64,000 nt of DNA from JAPORK01 sp026710285. Its GTDB lineage: Bacteria > Pseudomonadota > Gammaproteobacteria > Pseudomonadales > Endozoicomonadaceae. The notes below the pieces were generated by a model. The model did not search any database and was not told the DNA's origin. It was given only the letters and a program-made list of their open reading frames with translations. Where the stretch lies: positions 5,580,001 through 5,644,000 of the forward strand of contig OZ241746.1 of assembly GCA_965201045.1 (NCBI GenBank), in the 5' to 3' direction. Shown here in pieces: positions 19,492-29,429 of the stretch (position 1 is the stretch's first letter; every line of letters starts with the position of its first letter). Position numbers and translations under genes: made by a program.

Positions 19492-20235
19492 TTACCAGGG
19501 AATAACTTCACCCCGATAGCTAAGCAGCTGTAGTGCTTTTGATGGTTGTGATGTTGCAATCACTTGTGCCATACCTGCCACTGAAGTATCAACATCAATA
19601 TCTGCCTGATTGCCTCCCATATCGGTTCTCACCCAGCCAGGATGTAACAGTAACAAATTGATTTCTTTAGGTTTAAGTGCAATGGCCAAACAGTTGGTGG
19701 CCGAATTTAAAGCACTCTTGGTGGAACGATAAACGTTGGCTGAGGTACTGGTATCTTGCGCATGGTGTGTAATACTTCCCATCTGGCTGCTCACCATAAC
19801 GACCTTTTTTTTGCTGCCTTTTTCAAGGTTAGGGAGTAACATAAGTGTAAACATAATCGGTCCAATGGTGTTGGTATTAAAGGCAGTTAGCCATTGTTGG
19901 GTTATTTCCTGTAACACTTCAGGACTATTATTCAACTGATCGGTAAAATCAACAAAATTACCTCTCGTACTCATAATGCCTGCATTGTTAATTAGCAAAT
20001 CGACCGGCATGTTATTCAGAGCTTGTTTGAAATCCATGATGGAGTCAGCTGAACAAATATCCAGCTTATGTAGTGTTAGCTTGCCTTTGTGGTGTGCCTG
20101 AAGTGCATGAAGTTCAGCAGCGTTATCCGGATTTCTGCATGTAGCCAATACCCTACAGCCTTCTTCAAGATAATGCTTACAAAACGTCAACCCTATTCCC
20201 CGGTTTGCTCCGGTTACCAATACAGAGTGTGTCAT
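19492..20235 (-). CDS. Short-chain dehydrogenase/reductase, copy 2
   Basis: 247 aa with GANRGIGLTF, NNAGI, MVSSQMGS and YRSTK motifs; all catalytic residues are kept. A tandem paralogue of the SDR at 18541-19281. It has the same upstream AGGAG arrangement and an identical 3' end, which points to recent gene conversion after an older duplication. The substrate is unknown. Confidence 0.9.
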   Translation of the reverse strand: MTHSVLVTGANRGIGLTFCKHYLEEGCRVLATCRNPDNAAELHALQAHHKGKLTLHKLDICSADSIMDFKQALNNMPVDLLINNAGIMSTRGNFVDFTDQLNNSPEVLQEITQQWLTAFNTNTIGPIMFTLMLLPNLEKGSKKKVVMVSSQMGSITHHAQDTSTSANVYRSTKSALNSATNCLAIALKPKEINLLLLHPGWVRTDMGGNQADIDVDTSVAGMAQVIATSQPSKALQLLSYRGEVIPW

Positions 20236-20330
20236 TAGTTATTTGCTCCTGTTATTTGTAAGATTAAAGGTTTTTCAACTGTACCGCTTCCTGTAATATT
20301 AAGATTTGTTCAACATAATAAAGCTAAAGA

Positions 20331-20711
20331 TTATGCTTTGTAAGCAATAGCTTCAAGTTCAATCAATGCATTTTTTGGTAAACGAGCAACTTCCACACAG
20401 GATCTTGCTGGTTTAGATTGGTTAAAAAACTCAGCATACACCTGATTAAAAGCAGCAAAATCATTCATATCAGCAATAAAGCAGGTTATTTTTAATACAT
20501 GATCTAAAGAGCTTTCAGCAGCTTCCAGCACATTTTTCAGGTTGTGCAGCGCTTGTTTTGATTGCGCTTCAATACCGCCTTCAGGGAACTTCATGCTCTC
20601 AGGTATTAGTCCTAACTGACCAGAAGTATAAACCATTTCATTAAGGACAACGCACTGAGAATAAGGACCAATAGCTTCTGGCGCTTTTTGAGTATTAATA
20701 TATTGTTTCAT
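20331..20711 (-). CDS. ridA: RidA-family enamine/imine deaminase
   Basis: 126 aa, usual length of the YjgF/YER057c/UK114 family. RidA hydrolyses reactive 2-aminoacrylate-type enamines produced by PLP enzymes. Family marks are APEAIGPYSQ, TSGQLG and the substrate-binding arginine segment PARSCVEVARLP. It lies alone, on the same strand as the SDR genes. Confidence 0.95.
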   Translation of the reverse strand: MKQYINTQKAPEAIGPYSQCVVLNEMVYTSGQLGLIPESMKFPEGGIEAQSKQALHNLKNVLEAAESSLDHVLKITCFIADMNDFAAFNQVYAEFFNQSKPARSCVEVARLPKNALIELEAIAYKA

Positions 20712-21164
20712 TGTATTTTTTTCTCAAACAATTATTAACTGCGTACAGTTTGTTCTGCGAGATATTTTTTACCCGTTTGTTATTCCCACATAAGCAGGAA
20801 CAGACACGATTGCTTTTATCTGGCTATAAACAAGTTAAATTGCTATGCAGATCTGCTTTTAATTGCATAGCAGTATTAACCTTTAAGAGAACTTGCACTT
20901 AAAAAGGTTATATCAACCTAATGCCATATAAAAGCAAAATAAGCAAAAAATAATCAATAATTTAAAATAATGATAAAACATTTTTGATTAAGTTTTTCGT
21001 TAATTTTATCTTTGGCATATAAACTTGCGTGTTCTGCACTACTTTTTCTAACTTTTACAGAAGCTTTAGGTTCTTGTGATTCAGGTATGGATAAGTTAGC
21101 CCTGAAATCATATACGACTCCACTTATCAATTCGTATTCATCTTCTTGCAGAAAAGTAACACTT

Positions 21165-23180
21165 TCATTGTTTAACGCTTGCGCAACAACGTAACAAACC
21201 GTAATATTCTTTTGGATTGAGACCGATTCTTTCACAAAAATTATCAAAGCACTTTATTATTTTTTCGTGGGTGTCTAAATGATTAAAATCATTCATTTTA
21301 AAAGACAAAGGGATTTTATCTTTTTGTTCTTTTGCTAAGGTCTTCATCCATGCAATTATAATTTCATTAATTTTTCTTGCTTCTTCCCCACTACGGGCAC
21401 AATGCCAGAAGCGCATCTCCAGTGTCCCGTCTGGTTCACATACTTTTGTATCGTTATGATCATTTCTATCTCCTGGTGAAAGCTTTATTCTTATAGGAGA
21501 ATTCTCATGTATTATGCGCCATAAATTGTTAAGGGCGTATGCATGGGTGTAAAAGCCTGATGGTTGTGCACTTTTTCCTGCTGCAATTTCTTTATTAATC
21601 AGCTCCACAGAGTGATCTATAAGTGTTTTCAACTGATCAGCGTTATTGCTCATAAACAGGTATGGGAACCACTCTTTGCACCGATCCTCTCTTCCCAGAG
21701 CCTTAGTCAGAAAACTTTCATTTTCTACATCGAGTAAAAATCTGAATAATAATTCAGGGTTGTTTGCAATTGAGTGTCTGATATCGATATGTTTATGACC
21801 AGATCTTCCTTGCAATAAAAATATATCTGCAGGTCTATTAATAAACAGATCAAACAACTCATAAGCTGTGTAATTTTTACCGTTACAGGTAAAATGCTGA
21901 TCCATTGTATATGGACTACAATTTACTTCAAGAGCTCCAATATCTTCATAATAGATACAATGCCAGTTTCCGAATGTGAAAAAAAGTTCATCTTCATTTT
22001 CTCCTTTTTTTAAAGAATATTCTAATTTAGGAATATGCATTAAAAACATTCTGTCTTCTATAAATTCATACCATTTATTTACAAGTTTCTTCGCTGAATA
22101 TTCATAATTCGATTTACTTGTAAAATAAAATTCAAATTCTTCACCAATTCTTATCTGGTTTGGATCAAACGGCGTTGTTACTGAAAGATTGACTCGTGCT
22201 GAAGATGAAGGAGTGGAGTTCATAGCTGTCAATTCATCATAATAAGACTGATCATAAATTGATAAACCATTCAAAATGATATTACAGATATGTTGTGGTG
22301 CTGTGAAACGGTGAAAATGAGACCATAAATAATTTCGGGGATAATTTATTACAGTCTCTGTATCAGCGTTGTATATTTTACTCCAATAAACATTATTAAC
22401 TAAAAAATACAAGGGAGATACCTTTTTAGGTAAAGAACCATTTGCAAAAAGTTTAAACTGCTCTATTTTTTTATTTACAATTTTACAATATTGAGTCATT
22501 GATTCTTTGCTTAAAAACAATCTACTGCCATCTTCAGATAATTGTGCCAGTAAGAAATCTGCCATAAAATGAGATATAAAAGAGCATAAAAATAAATAGC
22601 TTTTTAGTTCAATAAATCCCAGATAAATTTTTAGTTCAATAAAAAAAATCAATATCCCACAAAAGAAGGTAATATGTTGTTCACAAAAACTCTCCTGGGC
22701 ACGTTCTATAGAGCAAAGCCAAACTCTTATTAAACATGTTTCTTTATGATATTCCTTTAAAAGTTCAGAGTAATTTTTGTTGCTATCAAGACCTAATAAA
22801 CATCTGGATAAGCGTTCTGTTACTTTTACGGCTTCTTCACCACTATAAAAAGTGTTTATAAGTTGTGTGTAAATTTCCAGCAGGTTTTCCATTACTTCAG
22901 GTTTTTTCCATTTTCTTTCCAATATTACAGAAGAAAATAATGAAGAGCAGGTTATATCTGTAACTTTATGACTGTTGACAGATTTGAAAGCTTGAAGGAA
23001 GTTCTGTTTTGCTTCTTCTGAATATATTTCTGCAGCAATGCGGTATATTTTTAATTGAGCAGTTGCTTTAGTTACCTGATGACAGGCAAACTGACCATGT
23101 TTTGTTAATTGACAGGGTGAGTAATTATATGCAGCTTCTGATAAAGATTTTCTTTTTGTTAGTTCACTCAAATTTTCCAT
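21165..23180 (-). CDS. Amidoligase-like protein, copy 1
   Basis: About 671 aa. The C-terminal half carries motifs I match to the amidoligase branch (GCS/glutamine-synthetase fold) of COOH-NH2 ligases: IGEEFEFYF near residue 343 (G-x-E-x-E strand), ALEVNCSP, GRSGHKHIDI near 460 (H-x-H metal/nucleotide site) and GTLEMRFWH near 588 (E-x-R strand). Such enzymes form amide bonds with ATP. The N-terminal 330 residues are helical and not recognised. The ATG two codons after an in-frame TTG was chosen because the sister copy at 32222 has only that ATG. The final residues (LLRCCASVKQ) differ from the other copies, so its 3' end is a junction. Two further loci follow at 27930-32222 and 32437-34404. Confidence 0.7.
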   Translation of the reverse strand: MENLSELTKRKSLSEAAYNYSPCQLTKHGQFACHQVTKATAQLKIYRIAAEIYSEEAKQNFLQAFKSVNSHKVTDITCSSLFSSVILERKWKKPEVMENLLEIYTQLINTFYSGEEAVKVTERLSRCLLGLDSNKNYSELLKEYHKETCLIRVWLCSIERAQESFCEQHITFFCGILIFFIELKIYLGFIELKSYLFLCSFISHFMADFLLAQLSEDGSRLFLSKESMTQYCKIVNKKIEQFKLFANGSLPKKVSPLYFLVNNVYWSKIYNADTETVINYPRNYLWSHFHRFTAPQHICNIILNGLSIYDQSYYDELTAMNSTPSSSARVNLSVTTPFDPNQIRIGEEFEFYFTSKSNYEYSAKKLVNKWYEFIEDRMFLMHIPKLEYSLKKGENEDELFFTFGNWHCIYYEDIGALEVNCSPYTMDQHFTCNGKNYTAYELFDLFINRPADIFLLQGRSGHKHIDIRHSIANNPELLFRFLLDVENESFLTKALGREDRCKEWFPYLFMSNNADQLKTLIDHSVELINKEIAAGKSAQPSGFYTHAYALNNLWRIIHENSPIRIKLSPGDRNDHNDTKVCEPDGTLEMRFWHCARSGEEARKINEIIIAWMKTLAKEQKDKIPLSFKMNDFNHLDTHEKIIKCFDNFCERIGLNPKEYYGLLRCCASVKQ

Positions 23181-23400
23181 ATTCAACCTGTCTGTTCTTG
23201 TCCATTTTATGCGCTGATTACTACCTGCCGAAACACATTTTCACTCAATAAAATGCAGATTAAAGCGTGAATCAGAGGCTGATATTTTAAAGTTACTTTT
23301 CTGGTTTACTTCTGTAAACACTGGTTTAGACTTCAGAAACAGACACAAAGATCTAACATTACCGAACAGTATTGCTAACAATGTGAGGGGTTGCTTAGCT
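23181..23400. repeat. Upstream region shared by the amidoligase-like copies
   Basis: About 220 bases upstream of copy 1 that are nearly the same as 32223-32436 upstream of the split copy, and recognisably similar to about 34490-34620 upstream of copy 3. Shared blocks include CTGTAAACACTGGTTTAGAC and ACAGACACAAAGATCTAAC. It probably carries the gene's promoter and was duplicated with it. Its right edge coincides with the start of the mutS remnant. Confidence 0.75.
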
Positions 23401-25739
23401 TATAAACTGGGTGAATCAGTGGCTATTTGCGAGCAAACCGGCAACCCTGCCGAAAGTAAAGGACCGGTTGAAAGAAAAGTCGTACGTATTATTACTCCGG
23501 GCACCATCAGCGATGAAGCACTGCTGGAAGAAAAAACCAACAACTGGCTTGCTGCCATTGACATCAGGAAACAAAGCCACTACGGACTGGCTGTGCTTGA
23601 CATCACCAGCGGTGAGTTTCATGTTACAGAAATCAATAACATACAAACCCTCTTGAGTGAACTGCAACGACTCAGTCCGGCAGAGTTATTATTAAATGAA
23701 AATTATACTTATCCTGCTGAAGTCACCCAGCGGCAGGGTACTCATTTTCAGGCACCCTGGCATTTTGATTATGACAATGCTTATGATATTTTACTGAAAC
23801 AGTTTCAGACTCAGAGCCTTGAAGGATTTGGTTGTGGTCATCTGTCAACCGGCATCAGTGCAGCCGGCTGTTTATTGCAGTATGCTAAAGAAACCCAGAG
23901 GACGCCCTTACCCCATATACACACACTACACCCGGTACAGTGGGAAAATTTTGTTCTGCTGGATGCTGCCACACAAAGAAACCTGGAACTGGTGATTAAC
24001 CTGCGTGGCGAGAAAAAAAATACCCTCCTGTCTGTGCTGGATACCAATACAACAGCCATGGGAAGCCGGTTACTGCATCGCTGGATCACTCAGCCACTGC
24101 GTGATATAGCTACTATTGAATTACGCCAGCAAAGCATTGGCAACTTATTGCATAACTATCAGTTCGAACCGGTCAGAGAAGTCTTAAAGGGTATTGGTGA
24201 TATTGAACGTATTCTTAGTCGCATTGCTTTACGCTCTGCCCGACCGCGCGATCTTGCCCGTCTGGGTCATTCACTGGCAAAACTTCCGGAATTACAGGCT
24301 TCACTGCGTTCACTCGCCTGTGAAAAACTGATCAGGCTGGCACTTGATGTGGGTGAACACCCTGAACTTGTTGATATCCTGCAGCGTGCGATTTGTGAAA
24401 ACCCACCTGCACTGATCCGTGACGGTGGCGTTATCCGGGAAGGTTATAACACTGAACTGGATGAACTGCGTTCAATCAGTCTTAATGCCGGTGAATATCT
24501 GCTGCAGATAGAGCAGCGTGAAAAACAACGCACCGGACTGACCACTCTGAAAGTGGGTTACAACCGGGTGCATGGTTACTATATAGAGATCAGCCGTCGT
24601 GAAGCTGAGCAGGCACCTTCTGACTATATTCGCCGACAAACGCTTAAAAATACCGAACGCTTCATTATACCAGAGCTGAAAATCTTTGAAGATAAAGCAC
24701 TTTCGGCTAAGAGTCGCTCCCTGACAAGAGAAAAATATCTATATGAAAATCTGTTAGATAAACTGGCGCAACAGCTGGCATCTCTGCAACTTACAGCCAG
24801 CTCTCTGGCAGAACTGGATGTACTGGCTACCCTGGCAGAACGTGCTGATAAATTAAACTTCGCCTGCCCTGTATTAAAGAACAAGAAAGGCATCCACATT
24901 ACTGATGGTCGTCATCCTGTGGTAGAGCAGATGTTAAAAGAACCTTTTATTACCAACAGTACAACCCTGGATGCTAATCGACAAATGTTAATTATCACCG
25001 GACCGAATATGGGAGGCAAATCCACCTATATACGGCAGTGTGCAATTATTACGTTATTAGCACATACCGGCAGTTATGTACCGGCAACTAAAGCGACTAT
25101 TGGTGTAACTGACCGCATCTTCACCCGTATCGGTTCATCGGATGATCTAGCCGGGGGACGCTCAACTTTTATGGTAGAAATGACAGAAACTGCCAATATT
25201 CTCAATAACGCAACTCAAAATTCACTCATTTTAATGGACGAAATTGGTCGCGGAACCAGTACCTTTGATGGTCTGTCGCTGACCTGGTCCACGGTCCATT
25301 ACCTGACTCAGCAGATCGGTGCACTGACGCTGTTTGCCACCCATTACTTTGAGCTGACCCATCTGCCGGATGAAATTAATACGCTGGTCAATATTCATTT
25401 AACTGCAACGGAACATGGCGATAAAATTGTTTTTCTCCACCATGTGCAGGAAGGACCTGCAGTCAGAGCTATGGGTTACAGGTTGCACAACTGGCAGGTG
25501 TGCCGCATTATGTTATTGATCAGGCACGCAGAAAGTTACTGGCGCTTGAGCAGGGACAGCTCCACACACCGGTATCGAAGCAACACAGACGGCATAAAAT
25601 TAATCCTGCATCACAACCGGATCTGTTTGCTGTGCCTGCTCCTCACCCGGTAGTAACACGTCTGGAAGCAATTATACCGGATGATCTTTCACCTAAAGAA
25701 GCACAGGCATTGTTGTATCAGTTAAAGGATTTGCTGTGA
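23383..25739 (+). pseudogene. mutS: mutS, 5'-truncated and frameshifted
   Basis: A mismatch-repair ATPase remnant. Translation joins the family only at LGESVAICEQTGNPAESKGP, near residue 95 of E. coli MutS, so roughly the first 80-90 codons, including the mismatch-reading F-x-E motif, are missing and replaced by the repeat upstream of the amidoligase-like gene. The ATPase core is intact (GPNMGGKSTYIRQ, ILMDEIGRGTSTFDG). Near 25459 one base is lost: QEGPA then shifts frame, and the expected SQSYGLQVAQLAGV continues in the next frame to the true C-terminus (AQALLYQLKDLL, stop at 25739). The GTG at 23383 is only a possible start. A functional MutS from this locus is very unlikely. Confidence 0.93.
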
Positions 25740-26566
25740 CATAAAGGGCAGCAGATAGCAGGGAGTAAAGATAGTAAAGTTATAAAATTTATAGCATAAA
25801 ACTTTGGATAGGGAATATGCACAAAATAGCTTAGAAACCATCTGAAAATTTCAAAGACAGGAAAATCTGGAGGAAAGCGCTTTGTCCTGTCCTGTTTTTC
25901 CTGCTTTTAACCCACTTGCACAGTCCTTAAAAAGGTTTATGCCCTCATATTTTCTTGCTTCTGAGGATTTTCAGATGGTTTCTTATTGGATACATCGCAG
26001 TACATTTTCCGATAAATTTGAGCGTTAAAAATCTGGTTAATGTAAATAAACACATGAATTTGCAAATAAATCTGTGCAATGATCTGTTCCTGTTATTATA
26101 AAGTAACGAGAACAGACAATGATGAAACGCTGAAAAAAAAAATCTGCTAATTTTAATAAAAATTCTGCCTCGTCGGGTATTTAATATTTTAATGGTTAGT
26201 TATATTTGTGAATAAGACATACAGTAAAAGATAATGGTCCAGAATTGTAAAACTTTATTTGTTTAGATGAGTTTGCAGTAAACCTTCATCCGGATATCGC
26301 AGTTTGCTTGTCCATTAATTTGCCTGAATATGTTATAATGAAATGAGTTGCTAAATTTTCCCCATAATTCAAAACAAGTATCGTGAATTCATATGATCAT
26401 TTGGCAATACGTAATAACCTTATTTTGCTTTAATAAAAAATTTTCCATAACCATATAAAAAAACATGCTGCAATAAACACTACTGCACTGAATAAATTAT
26501 GGGGTGATCTGAGTCTTAATATTGATTTCATTCATTAATCAGTACATATAGTTGAGGAAATGAGTA
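25740..26566. other. Intergenic region with one inverted-repeat element
   Basis: 827 bases without a gene between the mutS remnant and an exported protein gene. It contains the 151-bp element at 25833-25983. The rest is AT-rich; no ORF or shared repeat was recognised. Confidence 0.6.
25833..25983. repeat. 151-bp MITE-like element with perfect 17-bp ends
   Basis: AGAAACCATCTGAAAAT at 25833-25849 is exactly mirrored by ATTTTCAGATGGTTTCT at 25967-25983. Inner sequence keeps partial symmetry (GACAGGAAAA against TTTTTCCTGCTTTT). The size and symmetry fit a miniature transposable element or a large hairpin. Only one copy is in this window. Confidence 0.55.
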
Positions 26567-27868
26567 ATGAAAAAAAGTCTTTATAGTCTTTATAACACAC
26601 TACTGTTTGCTTTTTCAGTAGCTTTGAGCATTTTAACGGTCTTGTTTAGTTGTAACGGATGGGGATGGCCTGGCAATAAAGATATTACTTATTTAATTAC
26701 AATGGATTTTAATCCAAATACAAATAAATTTAGTAATTGGCATCTTAAAATTACCAGAGATGATAACGGAGCTGATATTTCAAATCTTACAACACTAGGT
26801 GGAAGAAGAACACATCTGGAAATACATAACGGAGATCCACTGCCTGCGGATACTTATGCAATAAAACTGATAACAATAAAAGACGCCATTGCTGTTGCAA
26901 AACGAAGACCAAATGATTTTTGTGCAAGTTGGTGTGGTGTGGGTAATTATGTGGTATTAAAGAGAACTGACTCACGAGTTCCTTTGACTTTAAAAAATCA
27001 GGATAATACTAGTTCTATAAAGTTTGATGGATGGCTTATTTATTCATCCGTTGGAGATGAAAACAGCACTGATCGCACTGGTTTTGCAAAAACTAATCAT
27101 CAATGTAAGATATATAACCAAAACATTATATCTAATGGATATAAACAAAATTGTATAGTCACCCCCTCAGCCTATGACTATGTGGTTATAAATGATGATG
27201 GACGTTTTGTAAGCGGATCTATGCAATTTGTTTTTGATGAATTGAAAGCAGAGTTAAAAAAGCCAGAAAATCCAGATGGTATATATGAAGGTTCCACATT
27301 ATATGAAGGAGATAGTATAACTAGTAACTACCAAAAAAATATGATAGAAAGATATACATTCCATTTCAGAGTACGTAAATTAGAATCATATCGCATTAAT
27401 ACTGATAAAAATAATCTTACAGTTAATCTGAAATGGCATACTGTCCGGCAAAGCGGCAATCTGTATACAACATACGCTAACGGACGTGCACTATTTTCTG
27501 TTGACGGTTTTTGGAGTCCATCACAGGCATTACTATTGACCATAGCTAAAAAGACGCCATTGCAATGTCCTTATCTTCCTTTGGACTTAAAAACCATCAA
27601 AGAGAAGGTATTCGGCGTAACGCCTGATCCACAAGATTCTTCCTGTGATTTATATATGCTCTACAATATACACCTGACCGCCCTGAAGTCTCAGCAACAC
27701 TATACATGGATAGACGGGCAAACATTGAGAATCAAACCCGTGCAGACTCATTCATTTTACGGAGCGCTCGATATTGATTTTGCTATAACCACGCACCTTA
27801 AACCAAAATATAAATCCGGGTCGTTTTCAATACCTGTGACTGTAAATGCAGAACTCACTCATCTTTAG
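26567..27868 (+). CDS. Exported protein of unknown function, 433 aa
   Basis: ATG preceded by a GAGGAA site. The N-terminus (MKKSLYSLYNTLLFAF followed by a hydrophobic run) is a signal peptide. LFSC near residue 29 could be a lipobox, though phenylalanine at -2 is unusual. The mature part is rich in aromatic residues, asparagine and alternating strands. It ends in SIPVTVNAELTHL, which suggests a beta-rich secreted or surface protein. It ends in TAG. No family recognised. Confidence 0.75.
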   Translation: MKKSLYSLYNTLLFAFSVALSILTVLFSCNGWGWPGNKDITYLITMDFNPNTNKFSNWHLKITRDDNGADISNLTTLGGRRTHLEIHNGDPLPADTYAIKLITIKDAIAVAKRRPNDFCASWCGVGNYVVLKRTDSRVPLTLKNQDNTSSIKFDGWLIYSSVGDENSTDRTGFAKTNHQCKIYNQNIISNGYKQNCIVTPSAYDYVVINDDGRFVSGSMQFVFDELKAELKKPENPDGIYEGSTLYEGDSITSNYQKNMIERYTFHFRVRKLESYRINTDKNNLTVNLKWHTVRQSGNLYTTYANGRALFSVDGFWSPSQALLLTIAKKTPLQCPYLPLDLKTIKEKVFGVTPDPQDSSCDLYMLYNIHLTALKSQQHYTWIDGQTLRIKPVQTHSFYGALDIDFAITTHLKPKYKSGSFSIPVTVNAELTHL

Positions 27869-27929
27869 TTAAAGTTTTAAATTATCGTTGAAAAATCATT
27901 TTTTTTAACTGATGATTTCAGAAAATATT

Positions 27930-29114
27930 TCATTGCTCCTGCATAACCTGATACCGAATATCATCAGTTGTAACATTTATCAGCCAATAAAAATTGTAAG
28001 GTGCTTTGTAATGTAACAAACCGTAATATTCTTTTGGATTGAGACCGATTCTTTCACAAAAATGATCAAAGCACTTTATTATTTTTTCGTGGGTGTCTAA
28101 ATGATTAAAATCATTCATTTTAAAAGACAAAGGGATTTTATCTTTTTGTTCTTTTGCTAAGGTCTTCGTCCATGCAATTATAATTTCATTAATTTTTCTT
28201 GCTTCTTCTCCACTACGGGCGCAATGCCAGAAGCGCATCTCCAGCGTCCCGTCTGGTTTACATATTTTTGTATCTTTATGATCATTTATATATTTTGGTG
28301 CAAGCCTTATTTTTGCAGGAGAGTATTCATTTGATAAATCCCACAAGTTTTTAAAAACGTATGCATGAGTGTAAAACGCTAATGATTGTGGACTTTTTCC
28401 TACAGAAATTTTTTTATTAATTAATTCAACAGAGCGATCTATAAGTGTTTTATATTGATCCGCTTTATTACTCATAAACAAGTATGGGAACCACTCTTCG
28501 CATCGATCCTCTCTTCCCAGTGCTTTAGTCAAAAAACTTTCATTTTCTACATCGAGTAAAAATCTGAATAATAATTCAGGGTTGTCTGCAATTGAGTGTC
28601 TGATATCGATATGTTTATGACCAGACCTGCCTTGCAATAAAAATATATCTGCAGGTCTATTAATAAACAGATCAAACAACTCATAAGCTGTGTAATTTTT
28701 ACCGTTACAAGTAAAATGCTGATCCATTGTATATGGACTACAATTTACTTCAAGAGCTCCAATATCTTCATAATAGATACAATGCCAGTTTCCGAATGTG
28801 AAAAAAAGTTCATCTTCATTTTCTCCTTTTTTTAAAGAATATTCTAATTTAGGAATATGCATTAAAAAAATTCTGTCTTCTATAAATTTATACCATTTAT
28901 TTACAAGTTTCGTCGCTGAATATTTATAATTCGATTTACTTGTAAAATAAAATTCAAATTCTTCACCAATTCTTATCTGGTTTGGATCAAACGGCGTTGT
29001 TACTGAAAGATTGACTCCTGCTGAAGATGACGGAGTGGAGTTCATAGCTGTCAATTCATCATAATAAGACTGATCATAAATTGATAAACCATTAAAAACG
29101 ATATCACAGATATG
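27930..29114 (-). pseudogene. Amidoligase-like copy 2, C-terminal half
   Basis: From HICDIVFNGLSIYDQSYYDE onward this is a close copy of the C-terminal half of 21165-23180, with IGEEFEFYF, GRSGHKHIDI and GTLEMRFWH all kept. It starts abruptly at 29114, where the frame runs into an antisense RHS fragment. The N-terminal half is at 31335-32222 on the same strand. It keeps a long extra C-terminus after PKEYYGLL that copies 1 and 3 lack. Confidence 0.85.
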
Positions 29115-29115
29115 A

Positions 29116-29202
29116 GGCTGGAGCTGGAATCTCACTCACTTCAATTCGGTGACTCATCAACTGACTACATCATTTGGGCAAAACTTTAAAACCGCAATCT
29201 GA
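29116..29202 (+). pseudogene. RHS gene fragment
   Basis: Translates as GWSWNLTHFNSVTHQLTTSF then GQNF, followed by unrelated residues and TGA. It matches the N-terminal module of the RHS genes and is closer to the one at 62308 (NPVTHQLTTSFGQNF) than to the tandem pair. It is evidence that a fourth RHS gene once existed, or that this piece was copied from one. Confidence 0.85.
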
Positions 29203-29429
29203 AAGATATGACTAAGACAGGTTGTCTGGAGATACATTTATTTTTCTGCTTATTTTTTTATCGCTGTTCATTTTTTGTATTGTCAGTTTTTTTGGTCTAC
29301 CTTATGGTAAATACAATTATTTCATTTCTGTTGTTTTCTTTACAGACCTTGCTTATCTGATTTCATTGATGGATTAACCCGTAACAATCTTTGGTGATTT
29401 TTTTGGATTTTGTGTTCAGGAGAATAGCG

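Noticed and set aside
20954..21247. 97-codon minus-strand frame overlapping the 3' end of amidoligase-like copy 1
   Set aside because: Its first third is the out-of-frame end of that gene and it has no binding site. The rest could be the end of a lost gene, but nothing is recognisable.
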